Assembly: GCA_029931535.1 (NCBI GenBank)
Contig: JAQPZY010001695.1
Location: 3,724,501-3,788,500 of the forward strand
From: Margaritifera margaritifera
Taxonomy: Eukaryota > Mollusca > Bivalvia > Unionida > Margaritiferidae
Direction of reading: 5' to 3'
Length of the DNA stretch: 64,000 bases
In this document: positions 44,636-55,549 of the stretch, piece after piece
How positions within the stretch are numbered: the stretch's first letter is position 1
How the letters are laid out: each line of letters begins with the position of its first letter
Notes under the pieces: model-generated
Told to the model about the DNA's origin: nothing
The model's database searches: none
The model's input: the letters and a program-made list of their open reading frames with translations, nothing else
Made by a program: the position numbers and the translations under genes

Positions 44636-45901
44636 GGTATCAATACTTTGAGTTTTTTAATTTATACCTTATCTTTATATTAAAAGTAAGGCAAATAAAG
44701 GAGCAAAATGTGCAGTTATACTAAAATGAAGATCAAAACATAAGTTTAACTTATTTTGTCCATTTGTCTGGAAAAATTCCCCAAAAATGAAAGCTGCTAT
44801 GCAAAATTGCATCAGCATCCAGAATTTCATGCACAGTTTGTGCAAAAATAGACTGAATATGAGGTACATATATTTTCATATTTGTTTTTACTGACACTAA
44901 GAGAAACTTTTTTCACCTACTAGGTTATATTTACTCATATGCATTGCAACCTGTTTACATATGCTACATTTATAAATCCTATCATCATTTCCTTTACTCT
45001 GTACCATTGCCACTAAGTAAAGTACCTCTGCTATCTGACAATACTATACAATTTTGTATATTAATATCCCTATGCCGACCAGTTCGGCAGATGTGTATGT
45101 TAAAAATCCAAGAAAATACATGTACATGTAATTCCAAATACGTTACGTCTTTACTTTGTTGTGATGACTTGCAAAAGTCATACTGATATATGTCTTATGT
45201 GTAATTTGAACTAAGTAAATTTCTTCTTAAATAATCTGTTATCATGTGCTTTGGTAAAACGTAAAATTGCCCATGGTCATTGGAGCAGTTTCACTTTCCA
45301 ACTCCAGTCTGGGGAAAAGATGTCCAAAAAACTACACCCCCCTTCAGTTTGTTTACATCAAGCGTATGCATTTTGATCTCATCCCTTGAGAAAGTGTTGA
45401 CATCATCAAGATTATGATGTAAAAAAATGCTAGGCTTGAATACAGCTAAATTATACTTAAAACATTTTTCCTGATTTATATAAATTTTACTTAAAGATGT
45501 AAATTGGCATGCTTTATTTTCATTATTAATTTTTTTAAAATCTTAATCAACACTCAGAGAGCCGACTAGCACCCCAAAAATTTGTTGTGCCGTTTTTTTA
45601 TTTCACATTGTTGTTTCCCAGGCCCAGGTTTGGGTTTTCATTGCATATGAATGAAAGGTGAAGCGGGCCAGGTGACCTAGACTAGTAAAACTCAAGGTAA
45701 ATAGTTCTTGCAAGTTGTAAATCTCTTCAGTTTCAGAGGTAAGTAGTTTTTACAAGTAGTCCGCTATCAATAATGTCTAAATGGAAATGATCCGTTTTGA
45801 AAAACTCCAGAACTTTTGAAGTTGTCAATTTCTTCAAAATGACTGTCTTAAAAAACGTTGTCACCTCTAAAAATCTATATTATTGTCCTTTCATTGGTTT
45901 C
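44636..45901. other. No recognised feature
   Basis: Unique-looking AT-rich DNA; tacatgtacatgta-type motif near 45118. Confidence 0.45.
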
Positions 45902-46046
45902 ATTCCACAGTGTGGAAAGCTTGAGAATTAAATAACCGTTCCACAGCGTAGAAAGCTTGGGAATTTTAATAGCCATTCCACAGTGTAGAAAGCTTGGGAA
46001 TTTAAATAGTCATTCCAGAGTGTGGAAAGTTTGGGAATTTAAGTAG
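45902..46046. repeat. ~50-bp tandem repeat, 3 copies
   Basis: The unit is CATTCCACAGTGTAGAAAGC plus TTGGGAATTTAAATAG and a short spacer. Confidence 0.85.
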
Positions 46047-46504
46047 CAAAACGAAGAAAGACAGCCATCGATATGCATGGAGGAAAGAAAGATAAAAAAT
46101 AAAAAATTATGATATACTGAAGAAAAAGACTAATTCAAAATGACATTGATAGTACTTTTAGTAATACCTGGTACTCTGAAGGCATGATTAGAATTAAAAT
46201 GCAAACAAGGAAAAATATGCAATAACCAGGATTCAACCAGTATATTACATTAGCTTGTGTGAGAATCACAAAGGAGGAAGATTATAATGCTGGCAATCAT
46301 TAAAGAAGTATACACTGTGTTTATTAGTAACATTAGTAACATATGAAGATTATTACTTTGCCAATGCAACTTGAACATGATAAGGTAGTACAGTGTTTTT
46401 GAATCAATCTGTATGTACTATTGTATTTGGGTGTCATCACAATCAGTACAGAGGACTTTAGAATATGTCTGAAATTTGAATTTTAAGATGTTTTGGTACA
46501 TTCA
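46047..46504. other. No recognised feature
   Basis: Unique-looking DNA directly left of the large satellite block. Confidence 0.5.
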
Positions 46505-47595
46505 GTACTCCCTCATTGTTATACTCTCCATTGGAGCCATGTAGTATATATGAAGCTGCCTTATAATGAAATTCATGATACAGTATTACCTCATTGTAAT
46601 GCTGTCCATTAGAGCCATGGTGTATACTGCCTTATAGTAAGACTGACTTATAATGAAATACATGATACAATATTACCTCATTGTAATGCTGTCCATTAGA
46701 GCCAAGGTGTATACTGCCTTATAGTGAGACTGACTTATAATGAAATACATGATACAATATTCCCTCATTGTAATGCTGTCCATTAGAGCCATTGTGTATA
46801 CTGCCTTATAGTAAGACTGACTTATAATGAAATACATGATACAGTATTCCCTCATTGTAATGCTGTCCATTAGAGCCAAGGTGTATACTGCCTTATAGTA
46901 AGACTGACTTATAATGAAATTCATGATACAATATTACCTCATTGTAATGCTGTCCATTAGAGCCAAGGTGTCTACTGCCTTATAGTAAGACTGACTTATA
47001 ATGAAATACATGATACAATATTCCCTCATTGTAATGCTGTCCATTAGAGCCAAGATGTATACTGCCTTATAGTAAGACTGACTTATAATGAAATTCATGA
47101 TACAATATTACCTCATTGTAATGCTGTCCATTAGAGCCAAGGTGTATACTGCCTTATAGTGAGACTGACTTATAATGAAATACATGATACAGTACTACCT
47201 CATTGTAATGCTCTCCATTAGAGCCAAGGTGTATACTGCCTTATAGTAAGACTAACTTATAATGAAATACATGATACAGTACTCCCTCATTGTAATGCTG
47301 TCCATTAGAGCCAAGGTGTATACTGCCTTATAGTGAGACTGACCTATAATAAAATACATGATACAGTACTCCCTCATTGTAATGCTGTCTATGGAAGCCA
47401 TATAGTATACTGCCTAATAGTAAGACTGACTTATAATAAAATACATGATACAATATTACATCATTGTAATGCTGTCCATTAGAGCCATGGTGTATACTGC
47501 CTTATAGTAAGACTGACTTAAATTGAAATACATGATGCAGTACTCCCTCATTGTAATGCTGTTCATGGGAGTCATGGCATAAACTGGCTTATAGT

Positions 47596-48069
47596 ATTTG
47601 TTCTCTGTGCTACGTTTCACTGACTGGCACCAGTCCAACATACCTATCTCACCTCACCCATGTGTACACACCAGCAAGATACTTATGCTCCTCTTCCGAC
47701 ACCCGTATTCTCATTATTCCCAATACCAAAATGAAGTCATACGGACAACGTTCTTTTGCATACCAGGGTCCAGCAACGTGGAACGAATTGCCCACTGAAC
47801 AAAGACACGGTGATCTCATTCAAGAGTGCTCTTAAAATGCACCTATTTTGACTGCAAGAATAGACCTAAGGACTTAATGTTTTGTTACCTTAACTATCTT
47901 CAGCATGTTTTTGTTTTCTAATTTCATGGTGTTTGTTTTTTTCCTTCTTTTCGTAATCATATCAATATATATGTTTTTTTTATTTTTATTTTTTTAAATT
48001 TTTTTTTTAGGTGTTATATAATGTTGTAAAGCGCTTAGAGCTTCTAAAGATTAGGCGCTATACAAAGTC

Positions 48070-48100
<31 letters not shown>
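47596..48100 (+). mobile_element. 5'-truncated L2/CR1-like LINE: ORF2 end, 3' UTR and (ATT)n tail
   Basis: The frame with KSYGQRSFAYQGPATWNELP is followed, after one frameshift near 47815, by FKSALKMHLF and a TGA stop (47849-47851). This matches the C-terminus of L2/CR1-type ORF2 proteins. The 3' UTR ends with TTGTAAAGCGCTTAGAGC and AGGCGCTATACAAA, then (TTA)n, the usual terminus of that LINE group. TTATAGT at 47589-47595 and 48098-48104 may be the target duplication, partly fused with the tail. It lies inside the 86-bp satellite. Confidence 0.85.
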
Positions 48101-48101
<1 letters not shown>

Positions 48102-48174
48102 AGTGAGACTGACTTATAATGAAATACATGATACAGTATTCCTTCATTTTAATGCTGTCCATCTGAGTCATGGA

Positions 48175-48440
48175 ACAGTTGTTGTTGTTTTTGATGTTGT
48201 TGTGGGTATAACGTCATTTTTCAGCACATGATAGGCTATACATGGCAGCCAGTTTTATCTGGTTGAGGAAGAACCTGGGGCAAACCCTGAGAAGAACCAC
48301 CGACCCACGGGAAGCTACTGGCAAGCTTTCTCACATATCCATATTGTCCGAGCCTGAGACTCGAACCCACGCAGACAGGTGAGATGGCAGTGATCAATAA
48401 AGGCAAGCACATTAGACCACTTGGCCCTGCCGGGGCCCCC
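48175..48440 (-). mobile_element. Leu/Ser-tRNA-like SINE, family 1, with 10-bp target duplication
   Basis: GAGTCATGGA, a word of the satellite unit, flanks it at 48165-48174 and 48441-48450. On the minus strand it starts GGGGCCCCGGCAGGGCC, has an A-box-like AAGTGGTCTAATG and a GGTTCGAGTCTCAGG B box, and ends in a CAACAACA-type tail (plus-strand TTGTTGTTG at 48179-48187). Confidence 0.95.
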
Positions 48441-49310
48441 GAGTCATGGAGTAGACTGCCTTATAGCAAGACTGACTTATAATGAAATACATGATACAGT
48501 ACTCCCTCATTGTAATGCTGTCTATGGGAGTCATGGAGTATATTGATTTAGCAAGACTGACTTATAATGAAATACATGATACAGTACTCCCTCATTGTAA
48601 TGCTGGCCAATGGAGTCATGGAGTATACTGCCTTATAGTAAAACTGACTTATAATGAAATACATGATACAGTACTCCGTCATTGTAATGCTGTCTATGGG
48701 AGTCATGGAGTTTACTGATTTAGCGAGACTGACTTATAATGAAATACATAATACAGTACTCCCTCATTGTAATGCTATCTATGGGAGTCATGGAGTAGAC
48801 TGCCTTATAGCGAGACTGACTTATAATGAAATACATGATACAGTACTCCCTCATTGTAATGCTGTCTATGGGAGTCATGGAGTAGACTGCCTTATAGCAA
48901 GACTGACTTATAATGAAATACATGATACAGTACTCCGTCATTGTAATGCTGTCTATGGGAGTCATGGAGTTTACTGATTTAGCGAGACTGACTTATAATG
49001 AAATACATAATACAGTACTCCCTCATTGTAATGCTGTCTATGGGAGTCATGGAGTAGACTGCCTTATAGCGAGACTGACTTATAATGAAATACATGATAC
49101 AGTACTCCCTCATTGTAATGCTGTCTATGGGAGTCATGGAGTAGACTGCCTTATAGCGAGACTGACTTTTAATGAAATACATGATACAGTACTCCCTCAT
49201 TGTAATGCTGTCCATGGGAGTCATGGAGTAGACTGACTTATAGCGAGACTGACTTATAATGAAATACATGATACAGTACTCCCTCATTGTAATGCTGTCC
49301 ATGTATGTAT

Positions 49311-49400
49311 ATATGTCTTTGTGTATATATATATATATATATATATGTATATAGTTTCAAGGCAATCCTGAAAATAGTTAAGGATGAGAATTAATAACAA
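49311..49400. repeat. (TA)n microsatellite
   Basis: TATATATA runs at about 49323-49346, flanked by TATGTATAT variants. Confidence 0.9.
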
Positions 49401-49404
49401 ACTT

Positions 49405-49990
49405 GTGCTAACGGACGGACAGACATAGGTCAACAGATCAGCACCATTTTAATTTAGGGCCAATTAGACATCATAAGGAGTCCTTTAGTGAAAATCCGAT
49501 GTTGTTATTCCCATCCATTCTGGAGGAGTAACAACAACAAGATTTTCAAGATGGCTGGCAGCCATATTGGATGTCAGATCTGACCCATTCCCATTTAGGA
49601 CCAACTAGACATCATACGTAGTATTTTAGTGAAAACCCCACATCAATAAAACTGTTTGTTCAGGAGTAGCAATGATAAGATATTCAAGATGGCTGCCATG
49701 GTGGCCATATTGGACTTCAGATTGGCACCATTTTCATATAGGACCAAGTAGACATCATAAGAAGACTTTTAGTGAAACTCCATGTTGATATGACCATCCA
49801 TTCAGTAGAAGTAGCAATAACAAGATTTTCAAGATGGCTGCCATGGTGGCATTATTGGACTCCAGATCAGCAACCTTTTCATTTAGGACCAACTAGACAT
49901 GATAAGAAGTCTTTCAGTGAAAACCCCATGCTGATATGATCATCCACTCAGGAGTAATAGCGATAGAAAGATTTTCAAGATGGCTGCCAT
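49405..49990. repeat. ~145-bp diverged repeat, 4 copies, with a short (ACGG)-like start
   Basis: Shared words are ATTTAGGACCAACTAGACAT, CATAAGAAGTCTTTTAGTG, AAAACCCCATGTTGATATG, and AAGATTTTCAAGATGGCTGC. Markers recur near 49538, 49679, 49821 and 49968. The left edge has ACGGACGGACAGAC, reminiscent of the microsatellite in bivalve pearl/HINE-type elements. Confidence 0.8.
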
Positions 49991-50180
49991 CATACACTCA
50001 TTTACACCATTTTAACTGTGGCTTTATGTCCCTGTGTATCAGGAATTATTTTATATCTGGAATAGCATTATAATGAAGGGTGTTATAACGAGGGATAACT
50101 ATACTTTGACTGCATCATACACTCATTTACACCATTTTAACTGTGGCTTTATGGCCTTGTGTATCAGGAATTATTTTATA
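49991..50180. repeat. Duplicated ~124-bp segment; first copy holds a satellite fragment
   Basis: CATACACTCATTTACACC, TTTTAACTGTGGCTTTATG and GTGTATCAGGAATTATTTTA occur at 49993 and again at 50117. The first copy continues into AGCATTATAATGAAGGGTG with TTATAACGAGGGATAACTA (50065-50103), which matches the terminal word of the 86-bp satellite. Confidence 0.75.
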
Positions 50181-50543
50181 ATATTGGTATAAATGGCATA
50201 GTGCATGTAGCCATGTTCCATAATGTCCTAATTGTATTTTTATGGTTCAGAAATTGACTATTTTTCGTTTATCCTTTGACAAATGATCTCATCAGAACTA
50301 TTTAATGTTTGTTATCACAAGAACTATCTGAAGTTTTCCAGATATCTATTGTAATGTGCATGTCATAATCTAACTCAGTTTTTGCCCTATTTTTATTTTG
50401 ATTTGTCTGCTGACTTTTGAGGTAAATCAGTATCTAGACATTTAGGCATTTGTGTGATGTAGAGATTGTCTAATGATGAGACCATAAATTCATTTATCTG
50501 GTAGGGAAAGACAGTCATGCAAATTGATTTTGCTACTTTGATG
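50181..50543. other. No recognised feature
   Basis: AT-rich unique-looking DNA before MITE copy 7. Confidence 0.5.
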
Positions 50544-50798
50544 TACTGCATGTACTCACTTATAAGTCGAGTCCAACTGCAGACTGCATAGACCCAAATC
50601 TTCTGTCGCATAATGCGCCAGCAGAACTGAGTCTATGCGGTTTGTTGGGAGTAATCAGTAGAACAAACAACATAGACCCTGATCTGCCAGCGCATTATGC
50701 GATGGCAGATCAGAGTCTGTGTTGTTTGCAGTTGGACTCGACTTATGAGTCTATGTTGTTTGCAGTTGGACTCGACTTATAAGCGAGTATATACAGTA
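50544..50798. mobile_element. Dual-hairpin MITE, copy 7 (with an internal duplication)
   Basis: It opens TACTGCATGTACTCACTTAT and closes TTATAAGCGAGTATATACAG plus TA. The order is CAGATC-type hairpin (GCATAGACCCAAATCTTC / AGAACTGAGTCTATGC) then CTGATC hairpin (CATAGACCCTGATCTGCC / GGCAGATCAGAGTCTGTG), the reverse of copies 2-6. The right end carries a 34-bp tandem duplication of GAGTCTATGTTGTTTGCAG with TTGGACTCGACTTAT. Confidence 0.92.
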
Positions 50799-51384
50799 GT
50801 TAAGTGTCAGTATTTTAAATAAATCGGCCTATTTTGTCATCTATGAAGTTTATGTAGATACATGGTGGTTGGCCATATCCATCTATGCATCTATATGGCC
50901 ATCCTCACATCTGTCTGTTATGATTGGCCATATCCATCTTTCTATCTATATGGCCATGATGCTCACATCAGTCTGTTAATCTGAATGACTGTCAGTTCTT
51001 GTTGTAACCTGAAATCTGTCTATACGAATTGAGAGAGAGTGATCCTATATACCATGATGTTTTACAAGAGTTGGATGGATGGGGTGGAGTGGGATGTCAA
51101 AAGTGAAACAAAAAATGAGGATATTTGCAATGGTTTCTTAATACTTGTTAAAACTGAGTTTTCTATAGTTTAAACAACCATGAGTGTCTGTGTTTGTGTT
51201 TGTGTTTTTGTTTTTATTATATTTTTGTCTTGCCTGCAAAAAACATGTCAGATGAGGAATCACTTTGTCACCCACAGTATTAACATGGTTAGTGTTTACA
51301 TCAAGTTTATTAATTAGTAATCACTTATAAAAACAGTTTTTATTCTCTACAGCAAAAGAGCTACATGAAGTTTTTACATATGGG
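50799..51384. other. Two-copy ~68-bp duplication; otherwise unique
   Basis: TTGGCCATATCCATCTATGC with ATCTATATGGCCATC and CTCACATCTGTCTGTTA occurs twice between about 50869 and 50980. Confidence 0.6.
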
Positions 51385-51496
51385 CATAGTGTTTTGTGGA
51401 ACACTTGTCAATTTTGGACAGGTGAGCACTGTGTTTTATTGAACATTTGTCAATTTTGGACAGGTGGGCAATGTATTTTGTGGAGTACATGTCAAT
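51385..51496. repeat. ~52-bp tandem repeat, 2-3 copies
   Basis: The unit is GGGCATAGTGTTTTGTGGAA with CACTTGTCAATTTTGGACAG. Confidence 0.85.
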
Positions 51497-51763
51497 AGTT
51501 GAAGTGATTGTTTATTGCTTATCATACAATCCAAGGTTCTGTCTCTAGCTTTGGAGTGACATCTTCATAATACAATGTTTCCGTTCTAATATATTGAGGT
51601 GCCAGTTTGTATTAGGCCATGATGGGGTTTTTTTCTTTCTTTTTACAGCTATTGTGTTTGTGTTGAAATAAATACACTTTATTTTTTTAAAGTATATATC
51701 TAATGAATTTCATACACAGTTTTGCATCTGGATCCCTTTTGGCCTTGTCTGCATAAACAGATT

Positions 51764-52002
51764 GCGGGGTCCCGGGTGGCAGAGTGGTCTAAGGCGTTTG
51801 CCTGTACAGATCACTGGCATCTAACTTCTGTCTGCATGGGTTCGAGTCTCGGGCTAGGCCAAAGTGGGTATGTCAGAAAGCTTGCCAGTAGCTTCCTGTT
51901 CTTCCCAGGGTTTTTCTGAGTTCTTCCTCCACCAAATATACTGGCCGCCATATATAGCCTATCATGTGCTGAAAAATGGCATTAAACCCATAACAACAAC
52001 AA
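51764..52002 (+). mobile_element. Leu/Ser-tRNA-like SINE, family 1, with 12-bp target duplication
   Basis: CATAAACAGATT flanks it at 51752-51763 and 52003-52014. It starts GCGGGGTCCCGGGTGGC. The A box is TGGCAGAGTGGTCTAAGG (about 51777-51795) and the B box GGGTTCGAGTCTC (about 51838-51850). The body ends GTGCTGAAAAATGGCATTAA and an ACAACAACAACA tail. It is among the most complete copies. Confidence 0.95.
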
Positions 52003-52014
52003 CATAAACAGATT

Positions 52015-52589
52015 ACAAAGAAAAAGGATTGCTCTCTGGCAGCAATGGCATTATGGTTGCATCAAGATGATTTTTTTAATGAAATTTTTTTAATTTCATA
52101 CACTGTACCTCATAGCAGATTTCCTTGCTGCAGAGAGAGAGAGAGAGAGTGTGTTGCACTGAACTCTTAGTATTAAAACTTTCTGTCAATAGAATGATTT
52201 ACATAATATTTATTCTTTCAGACTGCTTTTATGAATTTTTCTGTATGTCCTATCCGAGATAAAAGCCATTGTGTAGGGATCTATTGACCAGATACATATA
52301 GTCTATTATTGACCCACTTTTATGGGCACCAGTCAATAACCAGGTCTCCTGAAATCTCTATAATTACAAGAGTAAAGATCCGTTATTGGCCTTATGTGAC
52401 CGGTCATATGGCAGTCATATGGCAGCTGGATCAGTGAGATTATGGAAGATTATATCAGAGTATTAGAGGGGTTATGAGATATATTGGCCCAGTTTGTATT
52501 TTGAACTCAGATTGACTCATATATGTTTTTTTTTTTTTACATAGTTACATAATTGTCCTGCCTGTAAATAATAGGTAAGACATGGATTA
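52015..52589. other. No recognised feature apart from a (GA)n run
   Basis: A GAGAGAGA run lies at about 52132-52150. Confidence 0.6.
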
Positions 52590-53215
52590 TTGTTCATATG
52601 CTAGCCATAAAGGCTTGAGTTGTCCACCAGCTACAGTTACCAAACTCTGAGGATGGCTTGCACTTGGAGTAAGGAAAAAATCCTGTTGATTTTGGGCTCA
52701 AAAGATCAAAGGCTAAGGTGACTGTGGCTGAAAAAACAAACATGGTTTCTGAACAATAACTAAAGTTCTCCACCATCTAAATTCACCAAACTGTGTGGAT
52801 GGCTTGCACTTGGGATAATGAAGAACCTTATCGATTTTGCAGCCTAAAGGTCAAAGGTCAAGGTCACTGTGACTGAACAAGAAAAATGGTGTCTCCTTAT
52901 TAAGATTAATTCTGCATCACATACCTGTACAAAACTTTGTAGATGGCTTGCACTTGGGGTAAAGAAGAACCCTATCCATTTGGGGTGCACAATTTTAAAG
53001 GTAAAGGTTACTGACTGACTGAAGAAGGATAATGGTTTCTGCACAAAAATAAACTTGTCTATCATGTATCTTCACCAAAGTTTGTGGATGACTTACATGT
53101 TCGGTAACAAGAAAGCCCATTATTTTGGGGTCAAAAGATAATAGGTAAAGGTCACAATAAATCCCATTGTAAGACTGCTGTGCAATGACCTGAAACAGGT
53201 ACATTAATGATATAA
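52590..53215. repeat. ~147-bp diverged repeat, 4 copies
   Basis: Shared words are TGGATGGCTTGCACTTGGG (near 52648, 52800, 52945 and 53085), GGTCAAAGGTCAAGGTCACT and AACAATAACTAAAGTT-like stretches. Confidence 0.8.
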
Positions 53216-53727
53216 ACTTCATATTTATTCAGATTGACCACTGGGTTTATGATATTGTCCGTAATGGGTTTACGATATTGTCCATAATTTTTCCTACAGG
53301 TTTATTTTTTATATATACATATTATTATAGGTAAAGCAATTATTAGATGAGTCTTACATTAGAAAAATTAAAAATTTTAATATTAAGAATTAAAGATTAT
53401 CTAGATCAGCTAACCAGTAGCAAACAAATAATTATCATTCTTTGGATTATCAGCATAAAGAACATTACAACAATTACAGATAATATGATATTTTAGATGA
53501 TAGGAAGTAATCTGATGTGTCTATTACCAAGACAATAATGATAAGAATAAAAGAAGTCTGTTCTGGAATTCATATGTTTGATTCAATGCTGATTGTCTCT
53601 TTAGAATTTTAGATTCAAAATCCTACTGTTTTTCTTTTAGTAGGTATACTTAGTGACTGGATCCTCTGAACTGGGTATCATAAGTTAATTTTTTTTCTTA
53701 TTCTTAGAAGAAGTCCTAATGGATGTT
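53216..53727. other. No recognised feature
   Basis: AT-rich unique-looking DNA; TTACGATATTGTCC-like word duplicated near 53250-53285. Confidence 0.45.
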
Positions 53728-53892
53728 TTCACCTGAAGTTTATGTCATACAGGTGTGGTAATTATTTTTTCACCAGAAGTTTATGTCATACAGGTGTGGT
53801 AATTATTTTTTCACCTGAAGTTTATGTTGTACAGGTGTGCTAATTATTTTGTCACCTTAAGTTTATCTCATACAGGTGTGCTAATTATTTTC
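53728..53892. repeat. 41-bp minisatellite, about 4 copies
   Basis: The unit is AATTATTTTTTCACCTGAAG, TTTATGTCATACAGGTGTGG and T. The spacing of the flanking MITTAACC-like words is irregular. Confidence 0.9.
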
Positions 53893-55080
53893 TTTCTTTT
53901 AATACATATCCCATCAGAATCCTACTAACTGTCCTGTTTAAACCAACCAACCAACCAACAACCAGCCTACTGAATGTCACCATCAAATTTTACATCCAGA
54001 AGGCAGCCTTGAAATTGTCTCACCCTAAGGTTTATGCCCACAATTATTTGCCAGTTGTCTCCCCTGAAAGTATGTCCTCCAAGGTACTGTATAGTATGGT
54101 AGTGATTGTTTTCCCCTTTTTTCCAGATGAGATATTTGTCCTGGAAATATGTGAATGATTTTGGTTCCACTCTAAAGTTTTGGATAACTGCATAAAATGG
54201 GGAAGGCACAAGGCAAAGTTGTTTGATCTACAACTTTAACAATGTGGAGAAAGTTAGCATACACTTACATGTCTTTCACCTGCTTGGATTGATTACTATT
54301 AGGAAAACCAGCTGATAAAAATGATTGTTTCCCTGTGTTGGGGAAATGTACTATAAATATCACAAAGTACAATAACTTTGCCTGGCCTTGAAAGACAAAT
54401 GAATTTTCTGAAAGTGTACTTTTTAAATTTTTTAAAATATCTTAAAAGCTAAACATGCTATTGACTCATTTTTAAAAATAAGTTACTTCTGAAGTTCAGG
54501 AAGTGAAAATAGACATGCCGAGCTAACAATCTTCAATGAGATGCACATCAGGAGTAAGGCATAGCTGCATACTCTCGAATCCAAATCAACCCCTGTCATT
54601 CCGATATGAAAATAAAGAAAATTATAGATTCTTTACACCTCCCCTTGGATGTACACAGTTCTTTTTTATAACAAGGATTTCAAGAGGAGAAAGTTAGTGG
54701 AATACCTCTTCTTTACATTTTTTAACACTACCAAAATGTGAAACTCGGGAGCAGAACCTTTATCACTTTATGGTCCAGAGTGTATGGTAGTGATTGTCTC
54801 CCCTTATGAGAAGTTTTTGCAGTAATTATCTTCTCTGAAGTAAATGTCCAGAAAATAGTCCAACAATCATCTAACCTGATGATTGGATCGATAAATTGAT
54901 GGATGAATGGATGGATGGATTTAAATACAAAAATATACAAAGAAAGTTTTTATAGGGAATCCAGTCAGTACAAATTCCGTTTTCTAAGGGAATTAGAAAT
55001 ATAATATAAAATAATATAAACTGTAATTGTAAAAATGATTATCATGTCTTGTGTGCCATTAGGCTGTATATCAGCTTGGC
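53893..55080. other. No recognised gene; (AACC)n at 53942-53960
   Basis: Repeated words TGTCTCCCCTGAAAGT and TGTCTCCCCTTATGAG hint at an old repeat near 54056 and 54798. A GGATGGATGGAT run lies near 54908. Confidence 0.4.
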
Positions 55081-55289
55081 TACCGTATATACTCGCGTAT
55101 AAGCCAATACCAACTGCAAATTGCATAGACCCAGATCTGCCATTTCGTAATGTGCCGGCAGATCTGGGTCTATGCAGTTTGTAAGGAATAATCAGTATAA
55201 CAAACAACATAGACCCTGATCTGCCGGCACATTATACACAGCAGATCAGGGTCTATGTTGTTTGCATTTGGACCGGCTTATATATGGTA
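55081..55289. mobile_element. Dual-hairpin MITE, copy 8
   Basis: It opens TACCGTATATACTCGCGTAT and closes GGACCGGCTTATATATGGTA. The CAGATC hairpin (GCATAGACCCAGATCTGCC / GGCAGATCTGGGTCTATGC, 19 bp, fully paired) is followed by the CTGATC hairpin (CATAGACCCTGATCTGCC / CAGATCAGGGTCTATG). This is the cleanest copy and the best guide to the family's structure. Confidence 0.95.
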
Positions 55290-55549
55290 TATCATTGGTA
55301 TTAGTGTGTACATGAGCACAAATCCTCAAATGCAGACATTATCACATGATCCCAGCTTTTCTTTAAAGCAGTACAATGACAATAAATAAATAATAAAAAA
55401 AAAAAAATAAATATATAGCTGCAAGGTCATGATTAGTGTTGTAGGCACTTGACTCATTCAAAACAGATGATTCAGAAGTAATATTCAGTTTAACAATGAA
55501 TATGTAAGTGTGGATTATTTTCTAAAATCCCTCGAATTATGAATCCCCC
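55290..55549. other. No recognised feature
   Basis: AT-rich, poly-A run near 55396. Confidence 0.5.

Larger units (their letters stand above)
46505..49310 (-). repeat. 86-bp satellite, about 23 copies (reverse orientation), with LINE and SINE insertions
   Basis: The plus-strand unit is TACTCCCTCATTGTAATGC, TGTCCATTAGAGCCAAGG, TGTATACTGCCTTATAGTG and AGACTGACTTATAATGAAA, then TACATGATACAG. It is the reverse complement of the array at 9.8-10.7 kb. The left part (46505-47595) has mostly CCATTAGAGCC units; the right part (48101-49310) has mostly CTATGGGAGTCATGG units. At 48654-49236 three units form a 259-bp higher-order repeat marked by GTTTACTGATTTAGCGAG. A LINE (47596-48100) and a SINE (48175-48440) interrupt it. 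The long frames in both strands are by-products. Confidence 0.95.

Noticed and set aside
44089..44724. 211-aa frame of NLNPNLFPATLEPQTNQ repeats as a secreted or structural repeat protein
   Set aside because: There is no signal peptide, splice or promoter context, and copy differences are not biased toward silent changes. The 51-bp period explains the open frame.
46673..49302. Several ~80-107-codon frames on both strands
   Set aside because: All are by-products of the 86-bp satellite; both strands are open over the same DNA.
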